NCBI GenBank assembly: GCA_026692905.1 | Contig: JAPLNL010000033.1 | Span: 1-64,000 of the forward strand | Length of the DNA stretch: 64,000 bases | Direction of reading: 5' to 3' | DNA from: Planctomycetota bacterium | GTDB taxonomy: Bacteria; Planctomycetota; Planctomycetia; Pirellulales; Pirellulaceae | Shown here: positions 1 to 10,436 of the stretch, one piece after another | Layout of the letters: each line of letters begins with the position of its first letter | Position numbering within the stretch: position 1 is the stretch's first letter | Notes under the pieces: generated by a model | The model's input: only the letters and a program-made list of their open reading frames with translations | What the model was told of the DNA's origin: nothing | Databases searched by the model: none | Translations under genes and position numbers: made by a program

Positions 1-102
1 CTAAGAGGGGCGAGGGGAGCAATGTCAAAGAGTTGTGGGGCTGAAGGCGGTATGACAACAACGCGCCGCCTGAAGGCGGTACACCAAACTTACACGAGCT
101 CG
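1..102. repeat. Partial GC-rich intergenic repeat and short direct repeats
   Basis: Bases 1-32 read, on the minus strand, as a T-rich stretch followed by a GCTCCCCTCGCCCC block. The same arrangement occurs near 12241-12297 and 17322-17365, so this is probably the cut end of a dispersed intergenic element. Two copies of CTGAAGGCGGTA follow at about 41-52 and 70-81. No gene is seen before the rfbA stop codon. Confidence 0.5.
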
Positions 103-960
103 TTACACGATGGATTGCAAGTAGTCTCGGTACTCGTTGACGTATTCGTTCGCTAGCTGCTTTAGCTGGGCTGCGTCTATGAAGCCACACACGTAAGCTA
201 TCTCCTCTGGGCACGCTATCTTCTGACCATGCCGCTTCTCTATCGCCGCTACAAAATTGCAAGCGTCTAACATCGAGTCCTTGGTCCCTGTGTCAAACCA
301 CGCAAACCCTCGCGAAAACATCTCGACCGACAACTCGCCTCGCTGCATATACTGGCGTATGACATCCGTGATCTCCAGCTCCCCTCGCTTCGAGGGCTTC
401 AACGCAGCGGCGATCTCAACCACCCTACGATCGAAAAAGTACAAACCGGTCACCGCGAAATTCGATTTGGGCGCTATCGGTTTTTCTTCAATCGAGATCG
501 CTGCCCCTCGCTCGTCCAACTCCACCACGCCGTAACGCTCGGGATCGTTCACTCGATATCCGAAAATCGTCGCGCCGGTCACTTTGGCCGCCGCTTCAGC
601 AAGCACTTTTCGAAACCCCTGACCGTAAAAAATATTGTCGCCCAGCACCAATGCCACTTGATCGTCCCTGATAAACTCGCGGCCAATCACAAACGCTTGT
701 GCTAATCCGTCCGGCTTTGCCTGTTCTGCAAATTGAAAACGCATTCCCCATTGGGTGCCATCGCCTAACAATCGTTGAAACGATGGCAAGTCATTGGGCG
801 TTGAGATGATCAAGACCTCTCGTATCCCTGCCAACATCAAAGTTGATAGCGGATAGAAAATCATCGGCTTGTCGTAAATGGGTAACAACTGCTTGCTGAC
901 GGCACGCGTAATGGGATGCAAACGTGCGCCCGAGCCGCCTGCTAATACGATACCTTTCAT
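103..960 (-). CDS. rfbA: Glucose-1-phosphate thymidylyltransferase RfbA/RmlA
   Basis: This cytoplasmic enzyme makes dTDP-glucose from dTTP and glucose-1-phosphate, the first step towards dTDP-L-rhamnose for surface polysaccharide. The protein opens with the nucleotide-binding signature [14 protein letters not shown], followed by the family stretches [11 protein letters not shown] and [13 protein letters not shown], and ends at the usual length of about 285 residues. The open frame extends 31 codons further upstream, but homologues start at the MKGIVLAGG methionine, so I place the start at base 960. No rfbB, rfbC or rfbD is nearby. The gene is divergent from guaA across about 210 bases that contain an inverted repeat. 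Confidence 0.95.
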   Translation of the reverse strand: MKGIVLAGGSGARLHPITRAVSKQLLPIYDKPMIFYPLSTLMLAGIREVLIISTPNDLPSFQRLLGDGTQWGMRFQFAEQAKPDGLAQAFVIGREFIRDDQVALVLGDNIFYGQGFRKVLAEAAAKVTGATIFGYRVNDPERYGVVELDERGAAISIEEKPIAPKSNFAVTGLYFFDRRVVEIAAALKPSKRGELEITDVIRQYMQRGELSVEMFSRGFAWFDTGTKDSMLDACNFVAAIEKRHGQKIACPEEIAYVCGFIDAAQLKQLANEYVNEYRDYLQSIV

Positions 961-1037
961 TGTGTTCTTCCAAGTTGCGATTGAGGATGCTTTGGCGAAG
1001 GGGACGTATGGTTCTACGGCATAACGAGGATCGGTGT

Positions 1038-1078
1038 CTAGCACGACGCGCAAGTTTTGAAGTTGCGCGTCGTGTTAG
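1038..1078. repeat. Inverted copy pair of the GCACGACGCGCAAG repeat
   Basis: Two 16-base arms (1038-1053 and 1063-1078) with one mismatch form a hairpin with a 9-base loop, in the shared upstream region of rfbA and guaA. The arm sequence CTAGCACGACGCGCAA recurs at about 31.35, 45.85 and 47.2 kb. It could affect transcription of either gene, but no promoter motif is obvious. Confidence 0.75.
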
Positions 1079-1172
1079 GCTAGCCGAGCAACCAAAAGTC
1101 GCTATACTCTGGGGTTTTCCGACATTTGAAGAACTGGCCTAAAATCGGCCAGCACTTTTGGCTTGCTCATCC

Positions 1173-2774
1173 ATGAATAACAGTTCCCCAGCGGCTTCGA
1201 ATTCCGGCCCGTCTTCTTCCGCCGCGTCCGATCTTCTCAGCGAGCGCGTGCTCGTTCTCGACTTCGGGGCTCAGTATGCTCAACTCATCGCCCGGCGCGT
1301 TCGCGATCAAAACGTCTACTGCGAATTGATTCGGCATGACGTTTCCGCAGAAGTCATAATGGCTCGCAAACCGTCGGCAATCATTTTGTCGGGCGGTCCG
1401 GCCAGCGTTTACGAAGCTAACTCGCCGAAATGCGACCCGCGAATTTTCTCGCTTGGTATTCCAATCCTCGGTATTTGCTACGGAATGCAACTGGCTTCTC
1501 AAGCGCTCGGTGGTGCGGTTGAAAAGTGCCCTGCACGTGAATTTGGTCGCTCGCGACTTGAAATCGCCTCGATGGAAAAGCTCTTCGCGGGCTTCCCGCA
1601 CGAAATCGATGTCTGGATGAGCCACGGTGATCAAGTGCACGCGTTGCCTGACGATTTCGAGACTCTCGCCTCCACCTCGACTTGCCCGTTCGCTGCCGTC
1701 AAACACAAAACGTTGCCGATCTACGGTTTGCAGTTTCACCCCGAAGTTTCGCATACTGCCCTCGGTGGAACCCTCATTCATAATTTCCTGTACAACATCG
1801 CTAACTGCGAAGGCAAATGGCACTTGAGCGATTTCGCACAACGCTCGATCGAACAGATCCGAAGTGTCGTCGGCAAAGATCGTGTCATTTGCGGTTTGTC
1901 CGGCGGCGTCGATTCGGCCGTGACTGCCGCTCTGATTTACAAGGCCATTGGCCCGCAACTCACTTGCATTTTGATCGACAATGGCTTGCTGCGCAAGGAT
2001 GAGCAGGGTGCCGTCATCTCCGAGTTTACCAACCACTTCAAAGCCGACTTGCGAGTCGTCGATGCGAGCAACCGGTTCCTCACTGCACTTGCTGGCATTC
2101 GCGACCCGCAGGAAAAACGCCGTCGCATCGGACATGCCTTCATCGATAGCTTCAAAGAAGAAGCCGAAAAGATCAACGGCGCCAAGTTTCTCGCGCAAGG
2201 CACGTTGTACCCAGACGTGATCGAAAGCGGAGCGGCCGCGGATGGCCCCTCGGCAACCATCAAGCTACACCACAACGTGGGTGGGCTACCCGAAAAACTG
2301 GGCTTCGAACTGATCGAGCCGCTGCGGGACCTGTTCAAAGACGAAGTTCGCAAGCTTGGTGTCGAGCTTGGGTTGCCCGAGCATCTCGTTTGGCGACACC
2401 CTTTTCCAGGACCGGGATTGGCCGTTCGCTGCCTTGGCGACATCACGAAAGAAAAACTCGACGTCCTACGCGAGGCCGACGCGATTGTCGTTGGCGAAAT
2501 CAAAAACGCAAACCTTTATCGCCAAACGTCCCAAGCATTTGCGGTACTTCTGGAATCGCAAAGCGTCGGCGTGATGGGTGACGCGAGGACTTACGAAAAT
2601 GCAGTTGCGGTTCGTTGCGTCAACACAGACGATTTCATGACGGCGGATTGGAGCCATCTGCCTTACGATTTGCTCGCACGGATTTCCACACGAATCATCA
2701 ACGAAGTGCGCGGCGTGAACCGAGTTTGCTATGACATCAGCTCCAAACCACCAGCCACCATTGAATGGGAATAG
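1173..2774 (+). CDS. guaA: GMP synthase (glutamine-hydrolysing)
   Basis: GuaA aminates XMP to GMP using ATP and glutamine, the last step of de novo guanine nucleotide synthesis. The N-terminal class I glutaminase has the nucleophile in GICYGMQLA (Cys at about residue 102) and its histidine in [10 protein letters not shown]. The ATP pyrophosphatase domain has the P-loop [10 protein letters not shown]. The C-terminal dimerisation domain ends in the conserved [12 protein letters not shown] choose the ATG at 1173; a TTG five codons upstream is in frame but has no support. The Ser/Ala-rich first 20 residues are an extra tail compared with most homologues. Length is about 533 residues, close to the family's usual 515-525. 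ettA begins nine bases after the stop, so the two genes may be co-transcribed. Confidence 0.97.
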   Translation: MNNSSPAASNSGPSSSAASDLLSERVLVLDFGAQYAQLIARRVRDQNVYCELIRHDVSAEVIMARKPSAIILSGGPASVYEANSPKCDPRIFSLGIPILGICYGMQLASQALGGAVEKCPAREFGRSRLEIASMEKLFAGFPHEIDVWMSHGDQVHALPDDFETLASTSTCPFAAVKHKTLPIYGLQFHPEVSHTALGGTLIHNFLYNIANCEGKWHLSDFAQRSIEQIRSVVGKDRVICGLSGGVDSAVTAALIYKAIGPQLTCILIDNGLLRKDEQGAVISEFTNHFKADLRVVDASNRFLTALAGIRDPQEKRRRIGHAFIDSFKEEAEKINGAKFLAQGTLYPDVIESGAAADGPSATIKLHHNVGGLPEKLGFELIEPLRDLFKDEVRKLGVELGLPEHLVWRHPFPGPGLAVRCLGDITKEKLDVLREADAIVVGEIKNANLYRQTSQAFAVLLESQSVGVMGDARTYENAVAVRCVNTDDFMTADWSHLPYDLLARISTRIINEVRGVNRVCYDISSKPPATIEWE

Positions 2775-2783
2775 TAATAATTC

Positions 2784-4457
<1,674 letters not shown>

Positions 4458-4561
4458 TTTGGATTGGGGCGTGACTTGGACGCCTTCACCGCGGAGCGGT
4501 GGCATTTGAAAGCCACGGATGAAATCCTCATCTTCACCCACATTTTGATTCAATCTGCAAA

Positions 4562-4727
4562 TCTAATCCCCTTGAAATCAAACGAAAACCCTGCGATTTC
4601 CTCCCCCTCGCCCCGTTTCGGGGAGAGGGGGCCGGGGGGACGAACTGCCAGAGATAAGTCTCCGGTGCAGTTGTTTGTTTAGACCTTTTAGGCATAGCAT
4701 GGAATTGATAGCGAAGTCAAAATCCCA
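4562..4727 (+). repeat. About 170-base dispersed intergenic element, copy 1
   Basis: This stretch aligns along its length with the reverse complement of 17407-17580. Shared landmarks in order are CCTTGAAATCAAACGAAAAC, a C-rich/G-rich hairpin around CGCCCCGTTTCGGGG, a CTCCGGTGCA segment and GAAGTCAAAATCCCA. It carries no open frame of note and follows ettA. It may act as a terminator, but it has no T-run. Confidence 0.7.
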
Positions 4728-4823
4728 CCTGGCATGATGGATCAATCAATGCGTTTGATTGTGGTATGACATACCGGCCAATGCCGCTCCTTCAGAGCTC
4801 TGGAATCAATGGGGGCCGGTGTA

Positions 4824-4979
4824 CCTGGGGTTGCGTTCGCGGTGCGAACTTACCCCAGGCTGAAAAATGCCATCGCATTCGCGATTGAATCGCAAGGATG
4901 CACCGTCGATGCCATCGCGTTCGCGATTGAATCGCAAGGATGCACCGTCGATGCCATCGCGTTCGCGATTGAATCGCAG
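4824..4979. repeat. Hairpin followed by 42-base tandem repeats
   Basis: A hairpin with arms starting CCTGGGG (4824-4840) and ending CCCCAGG (4844-4859) is followed by a direct repeat of period 42 starting at 4869, 4911 and 4953. There are two full copies and one 27-base partial copy; the two full copies differ at one position. Each unit contains GCGATTGAATCGC, a 6+1+6 dyad. The rest of the 4458-5072 gap holds the element at 4562-4727 and no gene that I can support. Confidence 0.85.
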
Positions 4980-5072
4980 AACGATCTCTCGATTCACTTT
5001 TCCCTAAGCCAATGCAATTCCAGTGATTCGGGCAACGTGTATCAAGATCGACATAGCGATCATCTTCTCTTT

Positions 5073-6164
5073 TCACTCTTTTCGTTTTTTTGGGCCAATC
5101 GTTCCTGCTATGTCGGATATTTGTGCGATTCTTCCTTCGGAACCGCAGGCCCAAATCGAACCGTCTGGAGCTATGTTTACAACATGGAAGCCGACATCGG
5201 ACATGGGCAACCAGTCTTCGCCCGACACACTCCATTCACAACCGCTTGGGCCGCAGGTTAACCAAAAACTCGGAAGCTCCTCTGCCTTGCTCGCAGGGAT
5301 CGCGATGACACAGGAGCGAAAGCCGCGCGGTCGCTTACCCGTGATCGGCTGCCAGCTCACGCCACCGTCGTTCGTTGTTGAGATGTTTTGTGTGCCAACG
5401 GTTGGCTTCTCGTAGTCTCCCCCAACTGCGACACCTTTCTTGTCGCTTTCAAACGTCACGGAAAAGATCCCGGACGACTTGCCTCGCTCAATCGATGGAA
5501 CCCTATGCGGCGACCAGTTTGCGCCGCCATTTTGAGTTCGGAAGATACGGCTTGGCCCTTCGCTGCCGCCGCCGAGCCCAATCCATGCGAGCTCCTTTCC
5601 GAAAGCATGAAGGCTTGAATTGCTGGCAGCAAAGCCAGCTTCGCCCGAATCCACTTTAGGAATGACCGAGGGAGCAATCGCTTTCCAGGACTCGCCAGCA
5701 TCGTCTGTTTTGAGAATCAAAAGACCGCCGTCGATCGGGTCGCTGAATGCGAAACCCGTTCGATCGCTCGAAAACTTCATGCCATCGATGAAGGCTTCAG
5801 GAGACTGGTTCTCGTAGGTTGTTTTCCAAGTAACGCCTCGATCGACCGTTTTCAAAATAAGAGCAGGCTGACCCGCCGTGGCAACGATGGCTCGATCGGC
5901 ATCCCAAGCGTGGATCGATCGGATCTCGACTTGAGGTAGATTCGGAATCGAATGCTGCTTCCAGCTCTTGCCACCGTCGACGGTTTGTACCAGCGTTGAT
6001 TTGCTACCGCAGGCCCAAGCGACTTCCTTGTTGACCGCCGCCAAACCTCGCAGGCTGGCTTTGGTTCCGGTATCAAAAATCCGCCAAGCATCGTCTGCCT
6101 GCGTAGGCTTCATCAGTGCAAAGGTTGCAGCGGATATTGCAAATAGAGCAAGAACCAAACGCAT
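5073..6164 (-). CDS. Exported YCF48/BNR-like beta-propeller protein
   Basis: The protein has a signal peptide (MRLVLALFAISAATFALMKP, cleavage probably near QADD) and then repeated Trp- and Gly-rich blades: GGKSWKQHS, GVTWKTTY, GESWKAIAP, GANWSPH, GVSWQPI. This spacing of DGGxxW motifs is that of the BNR/sialidase-type propeller of the YCF48/HCF136 group. Many planctomycetes encode such proteins as presumed extracytoplasmic oxidoreductase-like proteins, and no reaction is established. The open frame runs 58 codons upstream of my start. I place the start at base 6164 because the signal peptide and a GAGGAAC ribosome site lie there. Length is about 363 residues. No sialidase catalytic set is evident. 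Confidence 0.85.
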   Translation of the reverse strand: MRLVLALFAISAATFALMKPTQADDAWRIFDTGTKASLRGLAAVNKEVAWACGSKSTLVQTVDGGKSWKQHSIPNLPQVEIRSIHAWDADRAIVATAGQPALILKTVDRGVTWKTTYENQSPEAFIDGMKFSSDRTGFAFSDPIDGGLLILKTDDAGESWKAIAPSVIPKVDSGEAGFAASNSSLHAFGKELAWIGLGGGSEGPSRIFRTQNGGANWSPHRVPSIERGKSSGIFSVTFESDKKGVAVGGDYEKPTVGTQNISTTNDGGVSWQPITGKRPRGFRSCVIAIPASKAEELPSFWLTCGPSGCEWSVSGEDWLPMSDVGFHVVNIAPDGSIWACGSEGRIAQISDIAGTIGPKKRKE

Positions 6165-6337
6165 GGAAGTTCCTCGTTCTTCGAATGGGACAGACGCGGC
6201 CAAACCTTTCGACGCATCAAAATGGGCAAGGCCACTAGGATAGTTGCCAACGTAATTTGGGCAACAGATGATGCCCAACGTGCGACAACGTGCACAAGTA
6301 TCGCCGTCCGATGAATTCGCAGTTATTGGTATTGTCA

Positions 6338-6405
6338 AGCGGCTTTCGCCGCGGTTCTCGACGAATGTCGAGCGAGGAAACCGGGTCTAGTAGCGCCCAA
6401 CGGCT
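6338..6405. repeat. REP-like hairpin element, family A (degenerate copy)
   Basis: The core GGTTCTCGACGAATGTCGAG, with its internal stem CTCGAC-GAAT-GTCGAG, is flanked by imperfect arms related to TAGCGCCCAACGGCT. Other copies are at 12161, 23757 and 29063. It lies between the start of the propeller gene and the end of rsmH. Confidence 0.75.
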
Positions 6406-6438
6406 CAGAAACTGGTAAATCGCACGGCGTGCCGTATT

Positions 6439-7392
6439 TCAAACACGCTCCGCGATGCGAAGTTTGGCGCTGCGGCTGCGAGGGTTTTCGTAGGTTTCCG
6501 CGTCGCTGGGTAGTACCGGCTTTTTGGTCAGCACTTGCAGACGATCGCATTCTCGCATCGCATGCTTGACGATTCGATCTTCCAACGAATGAAACGAGAT
6601 GATCAGCAATCGGCCGCCTGGAGCGAGGCAGTCGGGCAAGCGTTCGATCGCAGTCTTTAAGTGTTCGAGTTCGTTGTTGACCGCGATGCGAAGGGCTTGG
6701 AATGTTCGTGTCGCACTATCAATTCGCCCATGGACCCTGCCACCCGGAACACAACGATGCACCAAGTCCGCCAAGTCTTCGGCTGTGCGAACAGGATTGC
6801 TGCGACGGCGTTCCACAATGGCTCGGGCAATACGACGGCTAAATTTTTCTTCACCGAACTGATAGATAATATCTGCTAGTTCCTTTTCATCGATCTTAGC
6901 CAAAAGATCGGCCGCCGAAATTCCATCGTCGGTACAAAATCGCAAGTCGAGTGTACCACCCGTACGAAAGGAAAAGCCACGCGTGGTGTCTTCGAGCTGA
7001 TCGCTCGATAGTCCCAAGTCCAACAGGATACAATCGGCCTTGGGGATGTCGTGCTCGACCATCAACTTGGGTAGTTCGCGATAGGAACTTTGGATCAACC
7101 GCACACGGCACGTGGAGCGAGCGACAGTGGAATTCGACTCTGAGTCCTGCTCGGTATTTGGGGGTAAGAGCCGGTCGAAGAGTTCCGTGACTCGATCAAT
7201 TGCGCCTGCGTCGCGATCGATGCCGACGAGAAAATCCTGTGGCTTTAAGGCTTGGATCAAATGCCAAGCGTGACCGCCGCCCCCCAGTGTGCCGTCAATG
7301 ACCGTCCTATTGTTCGTGGATGGACGCTCCAAGCCAGACCATTGGATGACTTCTTGGAGCAGGACAGGAATGTGAACGGTAGGTGGGACCAT
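6439..7392 (-). CDS. rsmH: 16S rRNA (cytosine(1402)-N(4))-methyltransferase RsmH
   Basis: RsmH methylates N4 of C1402 in the ribosomal P site using SAM. The start HIPVLLQEVIQW, SAM-binding motif DGTLGGGGHAWHL, the stretch DCILLDLGLSSDQLEDTTRGFSF (conserved DLGxSSxQxD), RxFQALRIAVNNEL and the ending ISFHSLEDRIVKHAMR are all family signatures. Its 317 residues match the usual 300-320. In most bacteria this gene (mraW) opens the division and cell-wall (dcw) cluster after mraZ. Here neither mraZ, ftsL, ftsI nor mur genes are adjacent. Confidence 0.96.
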   Translation of the reverse strand: MVPPTVHIPVLLQEVIQWSGLERPSTNNRTVIDGTLGGGGHAWHLIQALKPQDFLVGIDRDAGAIDRVTELFDRLLPPNTEQDSESNSTVARSTCRVRLIQSSYRELPKLMVEHDIPKADCILLDLGLSSDQLEDTTRGFSFRTGGTLDLRFCTDDGISAADLLAKIDEKELADIIYQFGEEKFSRRIARAIVERRRSNPVRTAEDLADLVHRCVPGGRVHGRIDSATRTFQALRIAVNNELEHLKTAIERLPDCLAPGGRLLIISFHSLEDRIVKHAMRECDRLQVLTKKPVLPSDAETYENPRSRSAKLRIAERV

Positions 7393-7940
7393 GCTGAGTT
7401 GAATAAACCGAAAGGCTGTTTCATCGCGTTGATCCCGCGCAGAGGCGGGGCTAGAAAACAGCAGGCAAAAAAATAGCCGGTCGGCCCGTTCATCTCAGTA
7501 AACCATCGCAGCATGCACTCCGAGTTTCCTTACAATCGCGCTGTGCTGGGTCTTAGTGCACGTTTGAGTGTGCTACTTCGTTCATGAGCTGAATGTCGCT
7601 AAGTCGTTGAGGAGGCAACCGATTACTGCTTCTAATCAATTGACGGAATTGAGCCCGTGGCCGCTAGGCTCAGCTCCTACCTTTCAAAACTCAGCCACAC
7701 ATCGCTTCGATGGTGAGATGTCACGGGGCCCGACCGGCTTAAGGTCGTGTCTTTGCGACGGACTCTACGATACCCGAAAGAGTGTCGACTTGGCTACTCT
7801 CTTTTCTGTGAACTTTCCTAGGAATCCCCTGCGATTTCGCTAATTTGATATCATTACGGTTGCTCATGGTGGAGTTGTAGGCTTGGTCGTCCCGTCCTAA
7901 ATCATTTCATCGTTGTGACTTAGCGAGTTTCGCACCCAAA
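7393..7940. other. Intergenic region with no supported gene
   Basis: About 550 bases between the divergent rsmH and the plsC-like gene. The longest open frame (7568-7843, plus strand) has no recognisable domain and no ribosome site, and I do not support it. A Gly/Ala-codon-free, GC-mixed stretch around 7650-7680 (GCCGCTAGGCTCAGCTCC) resembles planctomycete intergenic repeats, but I find no second copy in this window. Promoters for both flanking genes presumably lie here; none can be pinpointed. Confidence 0.5.
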
Positions 7941-8813
7941 ATGCCGCAAACAATGACTTCATTGATGTTTCTAATAACGCTTGCTTGCATCGCCTTCGCT
8001 TATGCTGCGGCCAGTCTGTTTGGTCCTGGGCGATACACGCCGTGGGAGCGAGTTCTGTACGCGCCCGTGTATGCCCTAGCGAGGGTGCTATGGCGAGTGG
8101 AGATCGAGTGGCGGGGTGAGCTCGGAGCGCCGACAAGTGGTTTTTCGGAGGACAGAAGGGACCGTCTTTTGGGTGATCGCATGGCCGGGGGAGCTATTTT
8201 GGTTGCGAATCATCGTTGTTCCGTGGATCCCTTTTTTGTTCAGCTAGTGGGTGGAAGGCGGGTACATTGGATGGTAGCCGGCGAGTACTTCAAGCATTTC
8301 TTGTTTGGCCCGATCCTGCGATCGTTTCAAGCGATTCCAACCAATCGGGGTGGCGTAGACACGGCATCCACGAAACGAGCCATTGCGTTAGCCAAGAGTG
8401 GACGGTTTGTCGGAATGTTTCCAGAGGGTCGCATCAATCGCACCGACAGCCCATTGCTCACCATTCGGCCAGGTGCTGCAATAGTGGCACAGCGAGCCAA
8501 TGTGCCACTGGTGCCGATTTGGATCGAGGGTGCGCCTGCGGGTTGGGCGGTCTATAGCGCCTTGTTTATACCGGCCCGAGTTCGGATTATCGTAGGGACC
8601 CCAGAGCGCTTTGAGGCAAATGGTCAAGAATTGGCCGCATCGTCGAATACAGTGAATGAGGCTGGAGAACTTGAAAATGTGTCATATGATCGTACACAAT
8701 CGAGAAACGATGCCGTCGCATGGCTCTCCCGCGTGATGGGGAAATCGTTGAGAATGGGTGGTCACTCACCAGACGATGTTGGGATAGCAGGGAAAAATTG
8801 GGTGGACAATTAG
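7941..8813 (+). CDS. 1-acyl-sn-glycerol-3-phosphate acyltransferase family (PlsC-like)
   Basis: PlsC-type enzymes transfer an acyl chain to lysophosphatidic acid at the inner face of the membrane, giving phosphatidic acid. An N-terminal hydrophobic helix (FLITLACIAFAYAAASLF) is followed by the acyltransferase motif NHRCSVD (HX4D), the FPEGRINR block and VPLVPIWIEGAP. The order and spacing fit the LPLAT/PlsC superfamily, but the exact acceptor is not shown. The 290 residues are longer than typical PlsC because of a C-terminal tail after residue 230 with no known motif. The next gene starts 43 bases downstream, so it may be the first gene of the PspA-associated group. Confidence 0.9.
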   Translation: MPQTMTSLMFLITLACIAFAYAAASLFGPGRYTPWERVLYAPVYALARVLWRVEIEWRGELGAPTSGFSEDRRDRLLGDRMAGGAILVANHRCSVDPFFVQLVGGRRVHWMVAGEYFKHFLFGPILRSFQAIPTNRGGVDTASTKRAIALAKSGRFVGMFPEGRINRTDSPLLTIRPGAAIVAQRANVPLVPIWIEGAPAGWAVYSALFIPARVRIIVGTPERFEANGQELAASSNTVNEAGELENVSYDRTQSRNDAVAWLSRVMGKSLRMGGHSPDDVGIAGKNWVDN

Positions 8814-8856
8814 TCCAAATCGGATATTACACAACTCGAGGAGGGCGAACTTCGCC

Positions 8857-10392
8857 GTGTCGAAAACAAAAATCATACTGGCTGCACTTGTTTGGTTGGT
8901 CGTGTTGGCTGTGGGCGTTTCGATTTGGAAACTGGTAATCGATCCGGTTCGCGCTCAAAAGAGCCAAGCCGAAGCGAAAAAACAAGTGGAAGCTGCGGTC
9001 GCGGCCACGACTGGAACCAGTCTTTTTAGCCAAGAGATATCGATTGGGGTGGATAGCTTTTCGGGTTATGCCATTTTTCGAACGACCGACTTTCAAACCC
9101 AGCTATCGAATCGAGGTATCAAACTCAAACTCGTCGATGATGGTGCCGACTACTCAGCCCGAGCGACAGCCCTAGAGAAAGGCACATTGCATTTTGCGTT
9201 GTTCCCGGCCGATGCTTTGCTGAAGGCGTTTTCCAACCTCGACTATCCGCCGGCCACCATCATTGCGGTCATCGATGAAACGCGAGGGGCGGATGCAATG
9301 TTGGCTTACAAAAAGAAATATGAGAACGTCGATCGACTGAACAATGCAGAGACGCGATTCGTGCTCGTTGGGGATTCGCCAAGTGAGACATTGGCGCGAG
9401 TTGTGATGCAGGACTTCGGACTGTCCCAAATCAGTAAAGACGCAATCGTCCCAATGGCTTCACCGGAGAAACTTATCGAACGATACAAGGCAGCGGATCC
9501 AACCACGAACGACGTGTATGTCGTTTGGGAACCCTTCGTCAGCCAAATGCTCAAGAATGACGCGTTGCATGTACTGACAGATAGCTCCAAGTTTACTGGC
9601 TATATTGTGGATACGCTGGTCATCAATCGCGACTTCTTGCTTAAGCACGAACCGGTCGCGGAAGCAGTGCTCGAAAGCTACTTCACCGCACTTTTCAATT
9701 ATCGCGATGCTGCGAAGCAATCGCAGTTGATGCTCGACGATGCCAAGTTGACCAAGCTGAGTTTAGAACCGGATCAAGCCGCAAAAATGGTACAGGGAAT
9801 CCAGTGGAAGAACACGCAGGAAAACTTTGCCCATTTTGGCTTGCGACCCGGTGCGATCATTCATATGGATAACATCTTGGAACGCATATCCAAGGTGTTG
9901 CTGTCGACAGGAGCAATCAAACATCCGCCGGCGGATGGCAAATGGAACCGGCTCTACTTTGACCGTCCAATGAAGCAAATCATGTCTCGCAACTTCTATC
10001 CCGGCGTTCAATCCGAATCGATACGTGAGGAGACGACGCTCAAGGAACTGACGGACAAACAATGGGGGGAATTGACCAGCATTGGCACTTTGAGTGTCCC
10101 AGAGTTGGTTTTTTCCCGAGGAAGTTCCGCGTTGACAGATCGAAGCCAGTTGATCCTCAAGGAGCTCGCGGAAAGGCTTCAGGTATGGCCGCAGTATTAT
10201 TTGTTGATTCGTGGCAATGCCTCCAATTTGGGGGATATCGAGGCAAACAAAGACCTAGCTGCCAAGCGGGCGTTGGGTGCATTACAATACCTTGAATCTG
10301 CGGGGATTCCAAAGCAGCGCATGCGAACGATTCCTGGTGATATCACTGGAGAAACGAGAGTTACGTTTGGAGTCGGTGAGATTCCGTACTGA
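8857..10392 (+). CDS. Membrane-anchored substrate-binding protein fused to an OmpA C-terminal domain
   Basis: An N-terminal membrane anchor (about 5-27, IILAALVWLVVLAVGVSIWK) leads to a periplasmic binding-protein-like region (about 55-390). This resembles the NMT1/SsuA class, as in VVWEPFVSQML and DTLVINRDFLL. An OmpA-type peptidoglycan-binding domain (about 405-511) completes it, with a strand-start VFSRGSSAL and the helix region KDLAAKRALGALQYLESAGI. The start is a GTG with a strong GAGGAGG-like site 8-14 bases upstream. No transport permease or ATPase is adjacent. It is followed after 44 bases by a membrane coiled-coil gene. A tether between inner membrane and cell wall that senses a small molecule is an inference; the ligand is unknown. 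Confidence 0.85.
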   Translation: MSKTKIILAALVWLVVLAVGVSIWKLVIDPVRAQKSQAEAKKQVEAAVAATTGTSLFSQEISIGVDSFSGYAIFRTTDFQTQLSNRGIKLKLVDDGADYSARATALEKGTLHFALFPADALLKAFSNLDYPPATIIAVIDETRGADAMLAYKKKYENVDRLNNAETRFVLVGDSPSETLARVVMQDFGLSQISKDAIVPMASPEKLIERYKAADPTTNDVYVVWEPFVSQMLKNDALHVLTDSSKFTGYIVDTLVINRDFLLKHEPVAEAVLESYFTALFNYRDAAKQSQLMLDDAKLTKLSLEPDQAAKMVQGIQWKNTQENFAHFGLRPGAIIHMDNILERISKVLLSTGAIKHPPADGKWNRLYFDRPMKQIMSRNFYPGVQSESIREETTLKELTDKQWGELTSIGTLSVPELVFSRGSSALTDRSQLILKELAERLQVWPQYYLLIRGNASNLGDIEANKDLAAKRALGALQYLESAGIPKQRMRTIPGDITGETRVTFGVGEIPY

Positions 10393-10436
10393 GTGCTCGA
10401 TCTGTTTTTCAGAAAAGCGAAGCCGGGTGCGCGCCC

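Noticed and set aside
961-1053. N-terminal extension of rfbA
   Set aside because: The 31 extra codons have no family match, and the conserved MKGIVLAGG start lies at base 960.
1167-2198. Long minus-strand frame opposite guaA
   Set aside because: Antisense shadow of a strongly conserved gene, with no domain of its own.
4601-4640. Rho-independent terminator after ettA
   Set aside because: The C/G-rich hairpin is strong but is not followed by a T-run, and the same sequence occurs at other places as a repeat. It was kept only as part of a repeat.
7568-7843. Small plus-strand frame upstream of the PlsC-like gene
   Set aside because: No ribosome site, no family features and a composition that fits intergenic DNA.
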